A DNA stretch of 64,000 nucleotides from Undaria pinnatifida (taxonomy: Eukaryota; Sar; Phaeophyceae; Laminariales; Alariaceae). Below, one piece after another: positions 21,870 through 33,399 of the stretch. The stretch's first letter is position 1; every line of letters starts with the position of its first letter. The position numbers were made by a program, and so were the translations under genes. The notes beneath the pieces were generated by a model that searched no databases, was not told the DNA's origin, and saw only the letters and a program-made list of their open reading frames with translations. The stretch lies in NCBI GenBank assembly GCA_012845835.1, contig JABAKD010000026.1, forward strand, positions 16,063,761 through 16,127,760. Direction: 5' to 3'.

Positions 21870-22745
21870 TTATATACTCTTAAAACATCTTACAAGCTCT
21901 TACAAGCTCTTTTAACCTCTTATACCATGGCTCGTGGCGTGCATCAGTTCGTAGCAGGTGCACGCTCGTAGGCTCGCTTTCTGATGACCCGATGAAGAAA
22001 CAACCTATATGGTTTGAGGCAAACGTAGGTCGCCATCAGGATAACCTTTAGAAGAACTTCAAAGAAGAGAAGATGGTTGGCGACTCCGGGCCGATATTGA
22101 TTGATAGATTATTTTGATCAGCAGATGAGAGCTGATGGTGAGCAAAGAGGAGTGATCGAGGTGGCCCAACCATCACGTGATCGACACGGCACAATGCCGA
22201 TGCTACGGACAGATGTACTCTACCAATAGTTGTCTGATCTACCTACAGCAACGTTTCCTGAGGTTTTCTTTCTGGAGTTTACCTATGTCAACGTTCCGAT
22301 AGTTAACATAAAACTTTATTCCATGAATGTTGCTAACCGTACGTTATTCCGCCCGCATTATGTTTGGTCCTAATTACACTGCATTTTTTGTACGAACTAT
22401 ATGTACCAGCGTTTGGATATGACTAACCAGTGAACTGCTGTGCATCATATGTCCAAGTCATTACTGCTGGGACTTCTGCATGCTAAATACCGCATCGATT
22501 AACGATATCTAACATACATGTACCAGCGTTTGAATACGACTAACCAGTAAACTGCTGTGCATCATATATCCAAGTTATTACTGCTGAGACCTCTTCATGC
22601 TAAATACCGCATCGATTAACGACATCTACCATACCTATTATGACTGTCTGTTGTACGAACAGCTCGCAATGTATACCAGATGACTCTTAAATGTTTTCAA
22701 GTAACGACATGATGGTTACGGACAAGTAGCATGTCAAATACAGAC
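21870..22745 (-). repeat. Right terminal repeat of the older LTR fossil
   Basis: Direct repeat of 16,290-17,046. It holds an internal tandem duplication of about 115 bp (about 22,400-22,515 and 22,516-22,630) with GTACCAGCGTTTG at the start of each unit. Confidence 0.6.
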
Positions 22746-23574
22746 AGCCCAACAAAGTATGCCAGCACATCAAACGGATTGGGCAAGACAGCGACAAAAA
22801 AGGAACCAAAACATAAAAATATGAAGTATAATGAGGTGGCCATAAACGCGACCGACAGAAGAACCAAGAACTACGAGTAGTAAGTGCTGGTCAGCGACCA
22901 GCTCTGTGGTCGGGTTGCCGGGGAAGCATCGACTACAACCGACACTACAGGGCTCTGGTAGCCATTTTGTGGTGACTTAATGATCTCGGATTGACGGACA
23001 GCAGAAGAGTACCCCAACGTAAGCTATCGAATTTTTACCGGGATCCGGCAACCATTAATATATTCGTACGACGCGCTTGCATTTATTATCATCTTGTTTT
23101 GTTGCGCATCGTATCTATCATCGTCAAACTTTCTGTTCCTTCTTTCTCCAGCGTAACTGTGATTTGGGGCCAGTTGAAAACCGCGGGTCAGTATTTCACC
23201 AGTAAGTATGCTCTCCCCCCCTCTCCCTACTCCCTGCCACCAAGCTACGGTACGCCTTCAGAACGTTTTTACGTCGACTCGAAGTAATAGTAAGTAATAG
23301 TAGTAATAATGTAGTAGACCAACCTGGACGACTGGCAATGGCGACCAGTGTTCACAGCAGCAGCAGTATGTACGACCAGAAAATATCAATTGGAAATATA
23401 GGAAACAGAGCTTCGGAGCTGGCGTCTCTCATCTACGGTGGTTAGGTGGCGGTTGGTGTTGATATATACCTGGCAACTGCCCGTGCGCCGCAAATGTTAT
23501 ATATCCCCGAAACCGTGCGTGTACGAACTCAGCTTTTTTTTGCAGAAATTGACTGTTTTAGACTAATAATGTTT
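22746..23574. other. No supported gene
   Basis: A 98-codon frame at 22,991 on the + strand has no known motif. An imperfect palindrome (GCTGGTC-GACCAGC) lies near 22,890. Confidence 0.4.
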
Positions 23575-23925
23575 TATGTAATATCGCCCTCCCCGCACTG
23601 GTTGTACTGCTTACAGGATATACTTGATAAACTGATGCTTTTCCTTCCACAGCTGGCTGTCAGATTTTGTCCCCCTCAGAAACGGGTTTTATAGTTTCCG
23701 CGCACAGATTGATTAATATCACCCTCTTGACCATGGTACAAGCGACATTCATTGTAGTTCCAAGGGGAGTCGCCGACCTATATCCTGAATTAGTGAGGAC
23801 ACATCATACACCCAGTAGTACGCGCGTTCGCGATCGGAGTATCATACACACAGCTTGCAAAGATGAGCTTCGACGAAATCTTCGGTCTCACAGCTGGACG
23901 TATTTTTATTTCTATATTACTATTG
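23575..23925 (+). mobile_element. C-tract retroposon, 5'-truncated diverged copy
   Basis: Carries the conserved 3' part from the TTGTACTGCTTACAGG block to the AT tail, with small insertions relative to other copies. No C-tract modules upstream. Confidence 0.75.
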
Positions 23926-24099
23926 AAAGCTAAATCGTCTACGAACATGTATAGGAAAAACTTAAGTTTGACGCGACTTCACGAAAGGAAAGCGCTGAAT
24001 GGACCGAAGTTTTTCGAGAAAATAATGAAAGCACACATGGCATATACGTGGAAGTGGACTGGCGTAACCGGACCTGTATACGTGACCCGATCACTATTA

Positions 24100-24865
24100 C
24101 TAAGGGGGGGAAGGGGGGGGGGGGGGTGAAGGGGGGGCGTCTTGTCCAAGAGACTGAAGTCTGGGTCTGGCCATCAACGTCTTAAAAATTGTGGGCCTTC
24201 CAATGGCCGTCAAGTTAGCGTAAGGCCGTCCTGACTTCTTCGCCTTGTTGCGCCATCTCCCCAGTGCCATCGATGCACTTGATACCTCTATGAGACCAAT
24301 GCCGTCTATAGTCAGTTCCTAGGGTCTGCTAGTATGACGTTTTTCTCTTATCCTTTCCTTGCTTCCTCTTCTTGCCTTTTTTTGTTGCTTTTGTTGCTTT
24401 TGTTGCATTTCTTTGTCTTTGTCTTTTCTTTCCTTTCCGTTTTCGATTTCTTTTCTTTCCTTTCCTTTCTTTTCCCTGAAGTATTTTCTTTTCTGTGTTT
24501 CTTTTAAGAATCGACTTGCGTGTGACGTGCGTATGCGTAGTGGTAGGTACTACGTGTAGTATTATACCAGGTACGTGGTAGTCTTTCCTGGATGGCAAGC
24601 GGTATAGTCAATTTTTCCAGGCGCGAGTAGTGAGACGTGTGCACCAGTATGGACCTGGCATATTGTAGGCTGACTCCCCATTTCAATTTCTATATCTTTC
24701 TGGCGGAGGCATGAACTACGTCAGCTGTGATATATGTGTGCACCATCTTTGGTTTGTATGTGCTTTTTCTCTGGGTTATTCCTTAGCTCCAGAGTAACTG
24801 GAGCCTGTCCTGTCAGCACGGACTTGATTGCGCGAGTGAACGTGAGAGCAACAACAACTCTGGGT
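24100..24865 (+). repeat. Dispersed repeat, copy B
   Basis: Reverse-complement partner of 1,345-2,028. It begins with a G-rich tract (about 24,105-24,137), then the CAAGAGACTGAAG block, then a long pyrimidine stretch (24,333-24,510), then CTCCAGAGT. No coding function is seen. Confidence 0.75.
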
Positions 24866-24984
24866 AAATTGAGCGAAAACAATATATATATAGTCTATGC
24901 GTCCATATCTCCATATCGGTGTACATGGGCCGTGCACGCAACCTAACATATTGTATATTGTGGTACTAGCACATATGTATAGTC

Positions 24985-25370
24985 TATATTATAAAATTGA
25001 AATACACTCCAGCTGTGAGAACGAATATTTTGTCGAAACTAATCTTTGCAAGCTGTGTGTGATACTCAGATCGCGCGTATTACGGGTTGTGTGTCCTCAT
25101 TACCTCATTAAGGATATAGATCGGCGACTCCTCTTGAAACTACAGTGTAGCTATTAAGGTCAACATGGTGATTTTAGGCAGTCTGAGCGCGGAAACTATA
25201 AAACCCGTTTCTGAGGGGGACAAACTCTGACAGCTGTGCAAGGAAATGCATCAGTTTATCAAGTGAATCCTGTAAGTCGAACAACCGGCGAGGGGAGGGC
25301 GGAGGTTTTATGGACGTGGGGGCCTGATTTGATCAAAGGGGCGGTGGGGGGGGGGGGGGGGGGGTTATTG
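24985..25370 (-). mobile_element. C-tract retroposon copy
   Basis: Minus orientation. The AT-rich 3' end is at 24,985 next to TATAGTCTATA (24,978). The sense strand runs leftward through the conserved 3' part to one C-tract module, seen here as a G-run at 25,346-25,364. The copia fossil begins 13 bases to the right. Confidence 0.8.
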
Positions 25371-25382
25371 GTTTAAATCGGT

Positions 25383-25795
25383 TATGCGAAGAATAATGTG
25401 CTCCCAGCAGCCCAGTCTCAGGCCGCGAGCTTCACTGCAACACACAGTGTGAAGAAGATGGTATATAGATGTCTTTATTAGCTGGTCCCAAATGCTGACA
25501 AGAGGGAAAGGGATGGAGTAAGGCGAGTGGGCGGAGCCATCTCGCTCCACACGAGGAAATATTCTCAAGCCCCCAAATTCCCAAATACTACAGGTACTAC
25601 ATTATCATATTTCCACGTGTTCCTAGATTGGTTCCAGGAACAGTATACAGGGACCTTCAGGACTATTCTTCGTGTCCTTCCCATGATATAATATTCCGCA
25701 ATACACCGTCGGGTAATTCGACAATACCCCGTCGGACGATCCTTCGTGACCATCGTTGTTCCTACTTTGTTCGTTGAGACAAGCTATATCGAACA
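25383..25795 (-). repeat. 3' LTR of the copia fossil
   Basis: Starts TATGCGAAGAATAATG and ends TATCGAACA on the + strand; direct repeat of 30,967-31,366. Confidence 0.85.
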
Positions 25796-26174
25796 CCTTC
25801 CCTGGCGCTGGATCAACTAACAAGCCTCCAACAACACTGGCAACTCCCAAAAGCAATTTATGACGGAACACGTGTATCCCCAATAAAAAGTCACGGTGTT
25901 TCTCAAAACTCTCCCGATCAATCGCCTTGGTGAAAATGTTCGTCGGGTAATTCGACAATACCCCGTCGGACGATCCTTCGTGACCATCGTTGTTCCTACT
26001 TTGTTCGTTGAGACAAGCTACATCGAACACCTTCCCTGGCGCTGGATCAACTAACAAGCCTCCAACAACACTGGCAACTCCCAAAAGCAATTTATGACGG
26101 AACACGTGTATCCCCAATAAAAAGTCACGGTGTTTCTCAAAACTCTCCCGATCAATCGCCTTGGTGAAAATGTC
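25707..26174 (-). repeat. 234-bp tandem repeat at the copia 3' end
   Basis: Two nearly identical units (25,707-25,940 and 25,941-26,174) each join the last part of pol to the start of the LTR. The peptide IFTKAIDRESFEKHRDFLLG is encoded in both. The repeat therefore spans the pol-LTR boundary. Confidence 0.85.
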
Positions 26175-26179
26175 CGCAG

Positions 26180-26819
26180 GTTGATCCTCCGCCCTTAAGT
26201 ACTTGACGCATAAGTCTTCTTTTCCCACCAACTCGCGCAGGAAGTGGTACCTCACATCGATGTGCTTGCTGTTTGACGAACTCAATGGGGGTTTGGCCAA
26301 GTCAATTGCCCCTTTGTTGTCTTCAAACACTTCAATGCTCGGCGAACCAAGACTAGGCATCAAGAAATCCAAGACTCCCCGCACGTACAGGGCCTCCTTC
26401 ACCACGTCGGCCATCGCTACGTACGCGGCCTCAGTGGTGGAGAGCGTAACGCATTTCTGCGTCGTAGGAAATCAGGATACGAGCGTTCCTCCGCAGCAAA
26501 CAGCTAAACCAAATACCGAACGCCTGCCCTCGGCCTTGTGGGCGTAGTCCGCGTCTACGTACGTCTCTAAGTCGTATTCCAACTGTACATCCCCCAACTT
26601 ACTCTCTTTCCTGAAAGTCAAGCCCAAGTGGGCTGTAGCGCTCAAGTACTCGAGAACCTTCCTAGTAGCCTTCACGTGTACTACCTTAGGATCGTGCGAG
26701 AACCGCGCAATCGCTCGCACTGCGTTGGAGATGTCAGGTCTCGTCTGGTTCGCAATCCACATCAAACTCCCCACACTTTCACGGAAATTCGCGTCCACCA
26801 CAGGTTCCTCATCACTCAC
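26180..26819 (-). pseudogene. RNase H region of the copia fossil
   Basis: Minus-strand landmarks: SVGSLMWIANQTRPDISNAV, then YVDADYAHKAEGRRSVFG, then the box around IDVRYHFLRELV and LRAEDQPADIFTKA, typical of copia RNase H. Confidence 0.85.
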
Positions 26820-26906
26820 GTACTAGAGGTCCAACGACGGTGAAGCGGGGATGGGGCTGGTCTTAGTGATACCGAAATGGTCGACAACGTTTCGGATGAA
26901 CTGAGT

Positions 26907-27866
26907 CTACGAAATCTCCAGGGTTCCCTTCTCACGATCCCTTCTGTACTCATTACCCATGTACCACGTAACCTCGCCCAGATGTTTTGTAGGAAATCTC
27001 TTATTGAGATCAGCTACTATCGAATCAGTCACCTCCTCGGTCGCTGCGATCTTGATGTCGTCCACGTGGACCACCAGCATCGCCACAACCGCGTCATTCA
27101 ACATTAGTCGAAACACGCACGGGTCTACCAAGCACTGCTCAAACCCACACTCTACTAAGGTTGACGACACTAGCTTGTACCATGAGCGGCCACTCTGCTT
27201 TAGCCCGTAAAGGGCTTGGTTGAGTAGGACTACCTTCCCCGACATCTCGCCACAACCGCGAGGAAGTCTCAAGGAAATCTCTGTATCCAACTCTGCCTGA
27301 ATAAAGGCCTGGTCAACGTCTAAGTGTCTCAAGTCCCAATCAAGCTTGCTCGCCATTGCTACAATGAGTCTGTTAGACGTGGTTGGGGTAGTGGGGGCAA
27401 AAGTCTCGAAGTAGTCAACTCCCTCTACCTGGCCATAGCCCTTAGCTACCAACCGTGCCTTAGCTCTATCAATCTTACCGTGCGAGTCGCTCTTCCACCG
27501 CAAGAGCCACTTTGACTCTACGATAATGCTACTCGAGGGACGTTCAGAAACCTCCGCAAACGTTCCGTAAGCTTCGAGTCCATCAAACCCCGATCTGATC
27601 GCGTCCATCCAAACGTCCGAATGCTTCGACGTATGAGCTGCGGTGTATGACGTTGGTTTCGGTTCCGCCTCTTTGACAAAGCAATCCGGCAACTTCGTCT
27701 TCTCGCACTCCGCTTCATTCGCCGCCAGTAGAGCCTGGAACACACCGCCTCCTTCACAGGGCTCGATCGCACTAATCAGTCCTGCTGCCGCTTCCCGATT
27801 GAGCGCCCTGGTCTGTGCTCTCGTACGTCCCTCCCGAATCTCTTCAACATCGCCCGGTCCTGACAT
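26907..27866 (-). pseudogene. Reverse transcriptase region of the copia fossil
   Basis: Minus-strand frame with copia RT landmarks: KARLVAKGYGQVEGVDYFET, FAPTTPTTSNRL, LDVDQAFIQAEL, LNQALYGLKQSGRSWY and the catalytic VHVDDI motif. Confidence 0.88.
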
Positions 27867-28499
27867 GTGCGCTTCAAGTTAGCGTGCAGCAGTCCGGACC
27901 GCCGTGGGGGTCGGAGCTTCATCGTCAGAGGCTGACGCGTCGCTTCCATCCAGTCGCTGTCAGGTAATTCGCTGCTGACCGCTAATGTGTCGTTCGGCTC
28001 CACATCCTCGGCGCGAAACTCGTCGCCAGCTTGCGGTATCGGAGATACCTCTTGCGTCATCGGGGACACCGCACGGAGTTGGTGAGGAATTCCCCTCCCC
28101 AAAACCGGCAGTGGAGTCGTCGGGGCGGAGACAAAGTCCTCCGTCCCTCCCAGCTCTGGCGCATCTAGCCCCCGCGTCCCTCCCTGTTCCGGTACCTTCG
28201 ACAGCTGGGATAGTACCGCTCCCACATTAAGCGTTGCCTCCCAGGTCACATCTCAAGTATCCACCACCCTGTTCCCCCGCGTGAGCATCCGCAAAGAGTC
28301 ACTTGGGTCATCGATGCCCGGCCCGAGGTAAAAGCAGCACTCGGCCCGGGGTGACGACTTAGACGGGCGGTTCCAGCGGCAGTACGCTGGGCGAAGGAAC
28401 GGGTGTGGCGATGCAGGTGCGGCAGCTCCATGCCACATCTCATGCGGAGACTTGTTTCCGGGGTTGGCAGTGGTTGCGGGGTGGTTCAAGGCGTCACAA

Positions 28500-29789
28500 G
28501 ACCAGTGCACCGCTTCCGCCTACAGGGATTCAGTCGGTGGTAGTTGAACGAGCGGGAAGATGATAGGAGCTTGGATGCACGCAACAAGCGCTGCGTTTTG
28601 AATGATGCCTAGCGCTCTCTCGACAACGCCGTTCTGCTCTGGGCTGTCCGCGTTGGTGAATTCCTGCTTGATGAAAAGCTGTTTGCACACCTCTTCAACT
28701 TCCTGCCAAAGAATTCCCCACCGTTGTTAGACCTTACATCTCAACCTTCCAGGGGACACCGTCGGCGCGCACATCAGCAAAAGACTTCCTAAACGCGTCT
28801 GCTGCATCCGATTTGTGCCTCGGAAAATACACCCACGAGTAGCAAGAGAAGTCATCCTTCACTAGCATGACAAACCTCTTACCCAACAGAGAAGGGGTTC
28901 TCGTAGGGCCACTTAGATCGACAAAGACCCGTCCCAATTTCTCTGGCCCGCGCGACGTAGAGATACTGGGGATTGTTTTGCGGTAACGTTTCGCCATAGA
29001 ACAGCCAGTACAGGGTCTTAGCGTCCCTAACAGTTCTACACAAAGTGCCTTTGCGGTCTTTTTCAGAGTGAGTTCGTTAGAGTGGCCATGCACACAGTGG
29101 AATATGTTGATATCTACAAAAGTCTCAGTAGAAGCAGCGCTACCGGGGGCAAGCACGGGAAACGCCAGGGGAAAATCGCAACCAGTCTCCACACGGTTCT
29201 CAGCGGGGTCGGGGGTCAATAGAGGAAACGGCACATAGCCGTTGTCTGGCTCTATCCTGCAAGTGAAGTTGGAGTAACTAGACCCATCACCCTCGAATCT
29301 CAACCGCCCATCGAAAAGAGAAGTGTACAAGCCCTCATCATCGATCATGAATCCTACTTCCTGCTTATGCGCGACCATTAGCGGAAACAAAATGAACGCC
29401 AAATCCGGCATGTAAGCCACATCTAACACTTTAACAGTTACATATCCGGGGAAGACTACAGTCAGCGTGCCATACCCCACGACGTCGATCAGGTGGTTGT
29501 CACCGATCCTAACTTTGTCGTCGCACAGTCGTACGTCACTCAACAGGTCAGCTGAATGAGTCATGTGAGATGAAGCACCACCATCTGCTATCCATTTCTC
29601 AGCTAAGCTCTCCGTCATGCTCTCACTACGTTCCTCAGCACACGAGTCATCACTACGGCTAAACAAAGCATTCGCAAGACAGCACTCAGTCTCACCGCTG
29701 TTGTTCTGTCCCTGTGCACCTTCGTCAGACGTCCTCTCCGAAACCGAGGTGACACGAGCCTTGACACGAGCCTTGCACTGGTACCCCAT
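28500..29789 (-). pseudogene. Protease and integrase region of the copia fossil
   Basis: Protease start around WIADGGASSHMTHSADLL, followed by an integrase zinc segment (CVHGHSNELTLKK...CTGCSMAK) and the core opening FVDLSGPTRTPSLLGKRF with VKDDFSCYSWVYF. Confidence 0.85.
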
Positions 29790-30930
29790 GTGCCCGGGTT
29801 CCTAGCAACGGATACACTTACCCTTCACCTTATCATTCTCTGATTGGGGGGTGGTCTGCTTGGGGGTTGGGGGGCTGCTGCTACCTTCGCTACCCTGGCT
29901 AGCATCAGCATTCGCTGATCCCTTGTTCCGCGACCTAACATTGGTACGGTTGGATCCACGACCACCTCCACGGCTACCTCCATGCCCATCTCCGCGGCCA
30001 ACTCGGGCAGCACCATTCGCAAACAATGCCTGACCCACGTTCTTTCCCTTTGACACGGGAAGTCTCAGGCGCCTCTGTCTGACAATGCTCTCTATCTCTG
30101 CTGGGGTGATTTCATCGCGGTACAAGAGCGTGCGTTGTTCAATCTCGTAGTCAGCTGTAAGTACTCGTGCCAGTTTGCGGTTCACATCTCCTTCTGATTT
30201 TGACACACCAAGCGAAGCAAGAATACTAACAATCTTGTCTGCACGACTGAAGAATTTCATGGGCTCCTCACCCTTCTCCATTTGTACTGCATCAAACACG
30301 TCCGACTAGTTGACCTGTGTAGCAACTGATTTCGGAAGAAACCAATCCCCAAGCATTCTCCAAGCACCGCTTGGCGATTGCCTGGCAAACACTCTGTCTA
30401 ATAGGTCAGTGTCAGTCATGCTCTCAGTCAGACATATCCATGCGACCCGCGCATTCTTGATGTGTGGACGGCTCAAACCTTGCGAAAAAAAGTAATCCGT
30501 GTCTTTGGTTGTGTCACATACAGCCACCTCTATGTCTGTAAGCATAGAACCCAAACACCCACTCATTGAAACGAACGCTTCGAACCGCTTAATCCATACG
30601 GGGAATTCCTCAGGCTTGTTACTGAATTTTGGGACTGTCTGCTTTATAGTACTGAATTCACGAAGGCCTACATTTACACCTGAACTCTCAACGAATTCGT
30701 CACGTCAAATCTCGTCTACATGTACACCGCCAGGGGCTGGCAAGTTCCCACCGGTTATGACTCCATCTTGGCGCTCCCTGCCAGGGTTGGACTGGGCCTC
30801 TCCACGGTACCGGTCGCTGGCCATCCGCTCTTCCAGTCGATCTTGTCGGAATACCAATGATCTCAGCAAGACCATCACTTCTTCTTGTGAGCCGGCCTCC
30901 TCTTTGTCATGCTCACTTCCAGGCATTGCT
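29790..30930 (-). pseudogene. Gag and zinc-knuckle region of the copia fossil
   Basis: The gag N-terminal segment (about 30,705-30,926) is charged. A later part contains FFSRADKIVSILASLG, a Gly/Arg-rich tail and a CCHC knuckle (CIRC...GHMGYQC) reaching into the next frame near 29,790. Confidence 0.75.
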
Positions 30931-30966
30931 CCGATTCAAGTATAGAACTCGTTAACGTGTTTTGAC

Positions 30967-31366
30967 TATACGAAGAATAATGTGCTCCCAGCAGCCCAGT
31001 CTCAGGCCGCGAGCTTCACTGCAACACACAGTGTAAAGAAGATTGTATATATATGTCTTTATTAGCTGGTCCCGGATGCTGATAAGAGGGAAAGAGATGG
31101 AGTAAGGCGAGTGGGCGAAGCCATCTCGCTCCACACGAGGCAAAATTCTCAAGCCCCCCAATTCCCAAATACCACAGGTACTACATTGTCATATTTCCAC
31201 GTGTTCATAGGCTGGTTCCAAGGACCTTCAGGACTATGCCACGTGTCCTTCCAATGCTATAATATTCCGCAATACACCGTCGGGTAATTCGACAATACCT
31301 CGTCGGACGATCCTTCGTGACCATCGTTGTTCCTACTTTGTTCGTTGAGACAAGCTATATCGAACA
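30967..31366 (-). repeat. 5' LTR of the copia fossil
   Basis: 400 bp, matching 25,383-25,795. An 11-bp length difference lies near 31,220. Confidence 0.85.
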
Positions 31367-31794
31367 GGGGTATTATATATAGAGTATGGACTGCGCATGT
31401 CGAGTACTGGGTATTTGTGGGTTGAAAAGAGGGTGCATATAAACATGGAAGTGTTCAACCTACGTTCGTAGGTTACAACGTCTTTATTAAACATCTGAGG
31501 ATTACAAAAACGTTATCACAAATATTATTGTTATGTATGGATTAATTTGTCTTGTCGACGACGTCGATTGAGGAATGTAAATTATAACCAAGTTTCTCAA
31601 CTATACCAACGTAAAACATACATTCATGACGTACACATCAAACACGCTACCTGGAACCGAAATATTTCAGGAAATAAACAACGCCGAAAATCATGCCAAA
31701 ACATGGTATGTCCACGGAAACAACGAACGTTACTGAGTCCAAATCACGCCTGAATGCAAGTGCTAGTCGTTTGTTTGCTCCTCCCTCACTTTCC
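31367..31794. other. No supported gene
   Basis: AT-rich; no recognisable coding or shared repeat. Confidence 0.4.
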
Positions 31795-32060
31795 TTCAAA
31801 CGACTCACATCGAAATCCGCCAGAGTATTGAACACTTCCACGTGCTGGAGATCCCGCTGCTGCAATTCACCCCCTTCCCCCGCCCCCCCCCCCCCTCCAA
31901 ACCCTTCCCTCACCAGATATTGGACTTACAGACTTAACTTGATAAACTGATGCATTACCTTCCACGAATTTCATAGTTTCCGTCCACAGACTGACTAACA
32001 TCACCCTGCTGACCCGGATAGCTACACTGTAGTTGCAGGTGGAGGCGCCGAAACATCCCT
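31795..32060 (+). mobile_element. C-tract retroposon, diverged partial copy
   Basis: Upstream block ATCGAAATCCGCCAGAGTA is followed by a C-tract (31,872-31,897) and a shortened 3' part ending in GATAGCTACACTGTAGTTGC. The terminal CAGCTTGCAAAG part is missing. Confidence 0.7.
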
Positions 32061-32545
32061 AAACCTCCCACAACTCATCACATGTCATCCACCAACAGGA
32101 CGGGATACTCAATAAGCAGACTACCTATACATACAAACGCTTTCTTGTCAAATTCCCCCCCCCCCCCCCTTTTTTCTTAAACCCTAGCCTCACTCCGTAT
32201 TTCGATTCAACCCACACCGTGTAGCAAAATAATTAATACACACATAATCAAACTATGAAGAGTAACGGTATTATAAGTGTATTTTGATACCGCTACAACC
32301 CATAGTTGTCAAGGCTGCTTACTGCATGTCTATCTTCAGTGATAAATATGCATTTAACCATACTTGACAACGGCCGCGAGGGGGAACATTGAAATTCCCA
32401 AACGTCCCTTGCAACTTCGTTTTTAGCCCCCCGAAGCAGTTTTCTCGGCGTACAAAAATACGTTGTGCAGATATATACAACAGCCCCCCCCTTCCCCCCT
32501 TCCCCCCCTTCCCCTCCCCCCAACCACTGTACACCAATATATATA
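32061..32545. other. No supported gene; C-tracts
   Basis: A run of about 15 C near 32,155 and broken C-runs at 32,483-32,520. No gene is visible. Confidence 0.5.
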
Positions 32546-32935
32546 TATTCGAAAACACGATTCTGATACAATACGATAATGAAGTCTAGAACATCAAACA
32601 AGAAGTACGTGTTAAAAAAACCACGTGGTTGCAAAACAAACAAAACAAAAAATATGTATTCGAAAACACCACCCTGATACAATACGATAACGAAACCTAG
32701 AACATCAACCAAAACGTACACGTGTAGCAAAAACTACGCGGTTACAAAATAATACGGAGTATGTATTCAAAAACACCACTCCGAAACAACACGATAACAA
32801 AGTCTAGAACATTAACCAAAACATATACGTGTAGCATCAACAACGCGGAAAGCACCACTTTGAAACAATACTACGATAACCAAGTCTAGAATATCAACCA
32901 AAACATACGTGAAACAAAAACCACGCGGACACACG
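32546..32935. repeat. Degenerate tandem repeat, about 82-113 bp, four units
   Basis: Units begin near 32,546, 32,659, 32,766 and 32,848. Each has a block like CGAAAACACCACYCTGATAC, then ATACGATAA, AGTCTAGAACATCAACCAAA and a CACGCGG-like end. Confidence 0.85.
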
Positions 32936-33309
32936 ACACACTAAAACCATATATACGTCCGCATACGAACACCAGTCAAAAGATGGAACCCATATACCCT
33001 GGGTTCCAAATTGAGGTCCCTACGAGTCAGAAACATCACATAGTCTACATAAAATCTTTACACGAACCTAAAAATGCGTCACAGCTGCTCGTTGCCAAAT
33101 GACAGGTTCATCAAGAACGCAAGAACAAACAGAACGAGAGACAGGGTAATCGCAGCGGCGCAAATCATTATAGCATTCGCCCACCACATCACCTCCTTTG
33201 AAATTGGTTTTGGGCATCAGCGAACTGGGTCCAACGCATGCCCATAGTGTCTTAGGTGGAGTGAGGAGCGGTAGTAAAAATCAAGTGCGCTGCTCGATAT
33301 CCTGTTCCT
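32936..33309. other. No supported gene
   Basis: No motif found. Left flank of the large inverted repeat. Confidence 0.4.
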
Positions 33310-33399
33310 GACCGTCGGTATACTGAACAATCTTCGGGCGCGTTATCTGTGTCAGATGTGTGAGGAATTTCTTTGTCGTTTTTCAAGCAAGCGGTTGCG

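Larger units (their letters stand above)
16290..22745 (-). mobile_element. Old LTR retrotransposon fossil with copia-like gag (broken)
   Basis: Long direct repeats at about 16,290-17,046 and 21,870-22,745 flank a minus-strand coding relic. Their identity is only about 80% by eye, so this looks clearly older than the other two LTR elements. Recognisable parts from right to left are gag, a degenerate zinc knuckle, a protease-like region and a Ser/Thr-rich hinge (about 18,135-18,640). Reverse transcriptase and RNase H are not recognised. It is broken in many places. The assignment to the Ty1/copia group rests on the gag and protease style. Confidence 0.55.
25383..31366 (-). mobile_element. Ty1/copia-type LTR retrotransposon fossil (broken)
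   Basis: LTRs lie at 25,383-25,795 and 30,967-31,366 and are about 94% identical by eye. On the minus strand the parts follow copia order: gag, zinc knuckle, protease, integrase, reverse transcriptase, RNase H. The element is nearly complete in content but broken in several places. No clear target duplication is seen. Age is moderate, similar to the Ty3-type fossil. Confidence 0.9.

Noticed and set aside
31872-31897. C-runs as pure sequencing artefact
   Set aside because: Runs occupy the same positions in independent family copies, so tracts are real, although exact lengths may be wrong.
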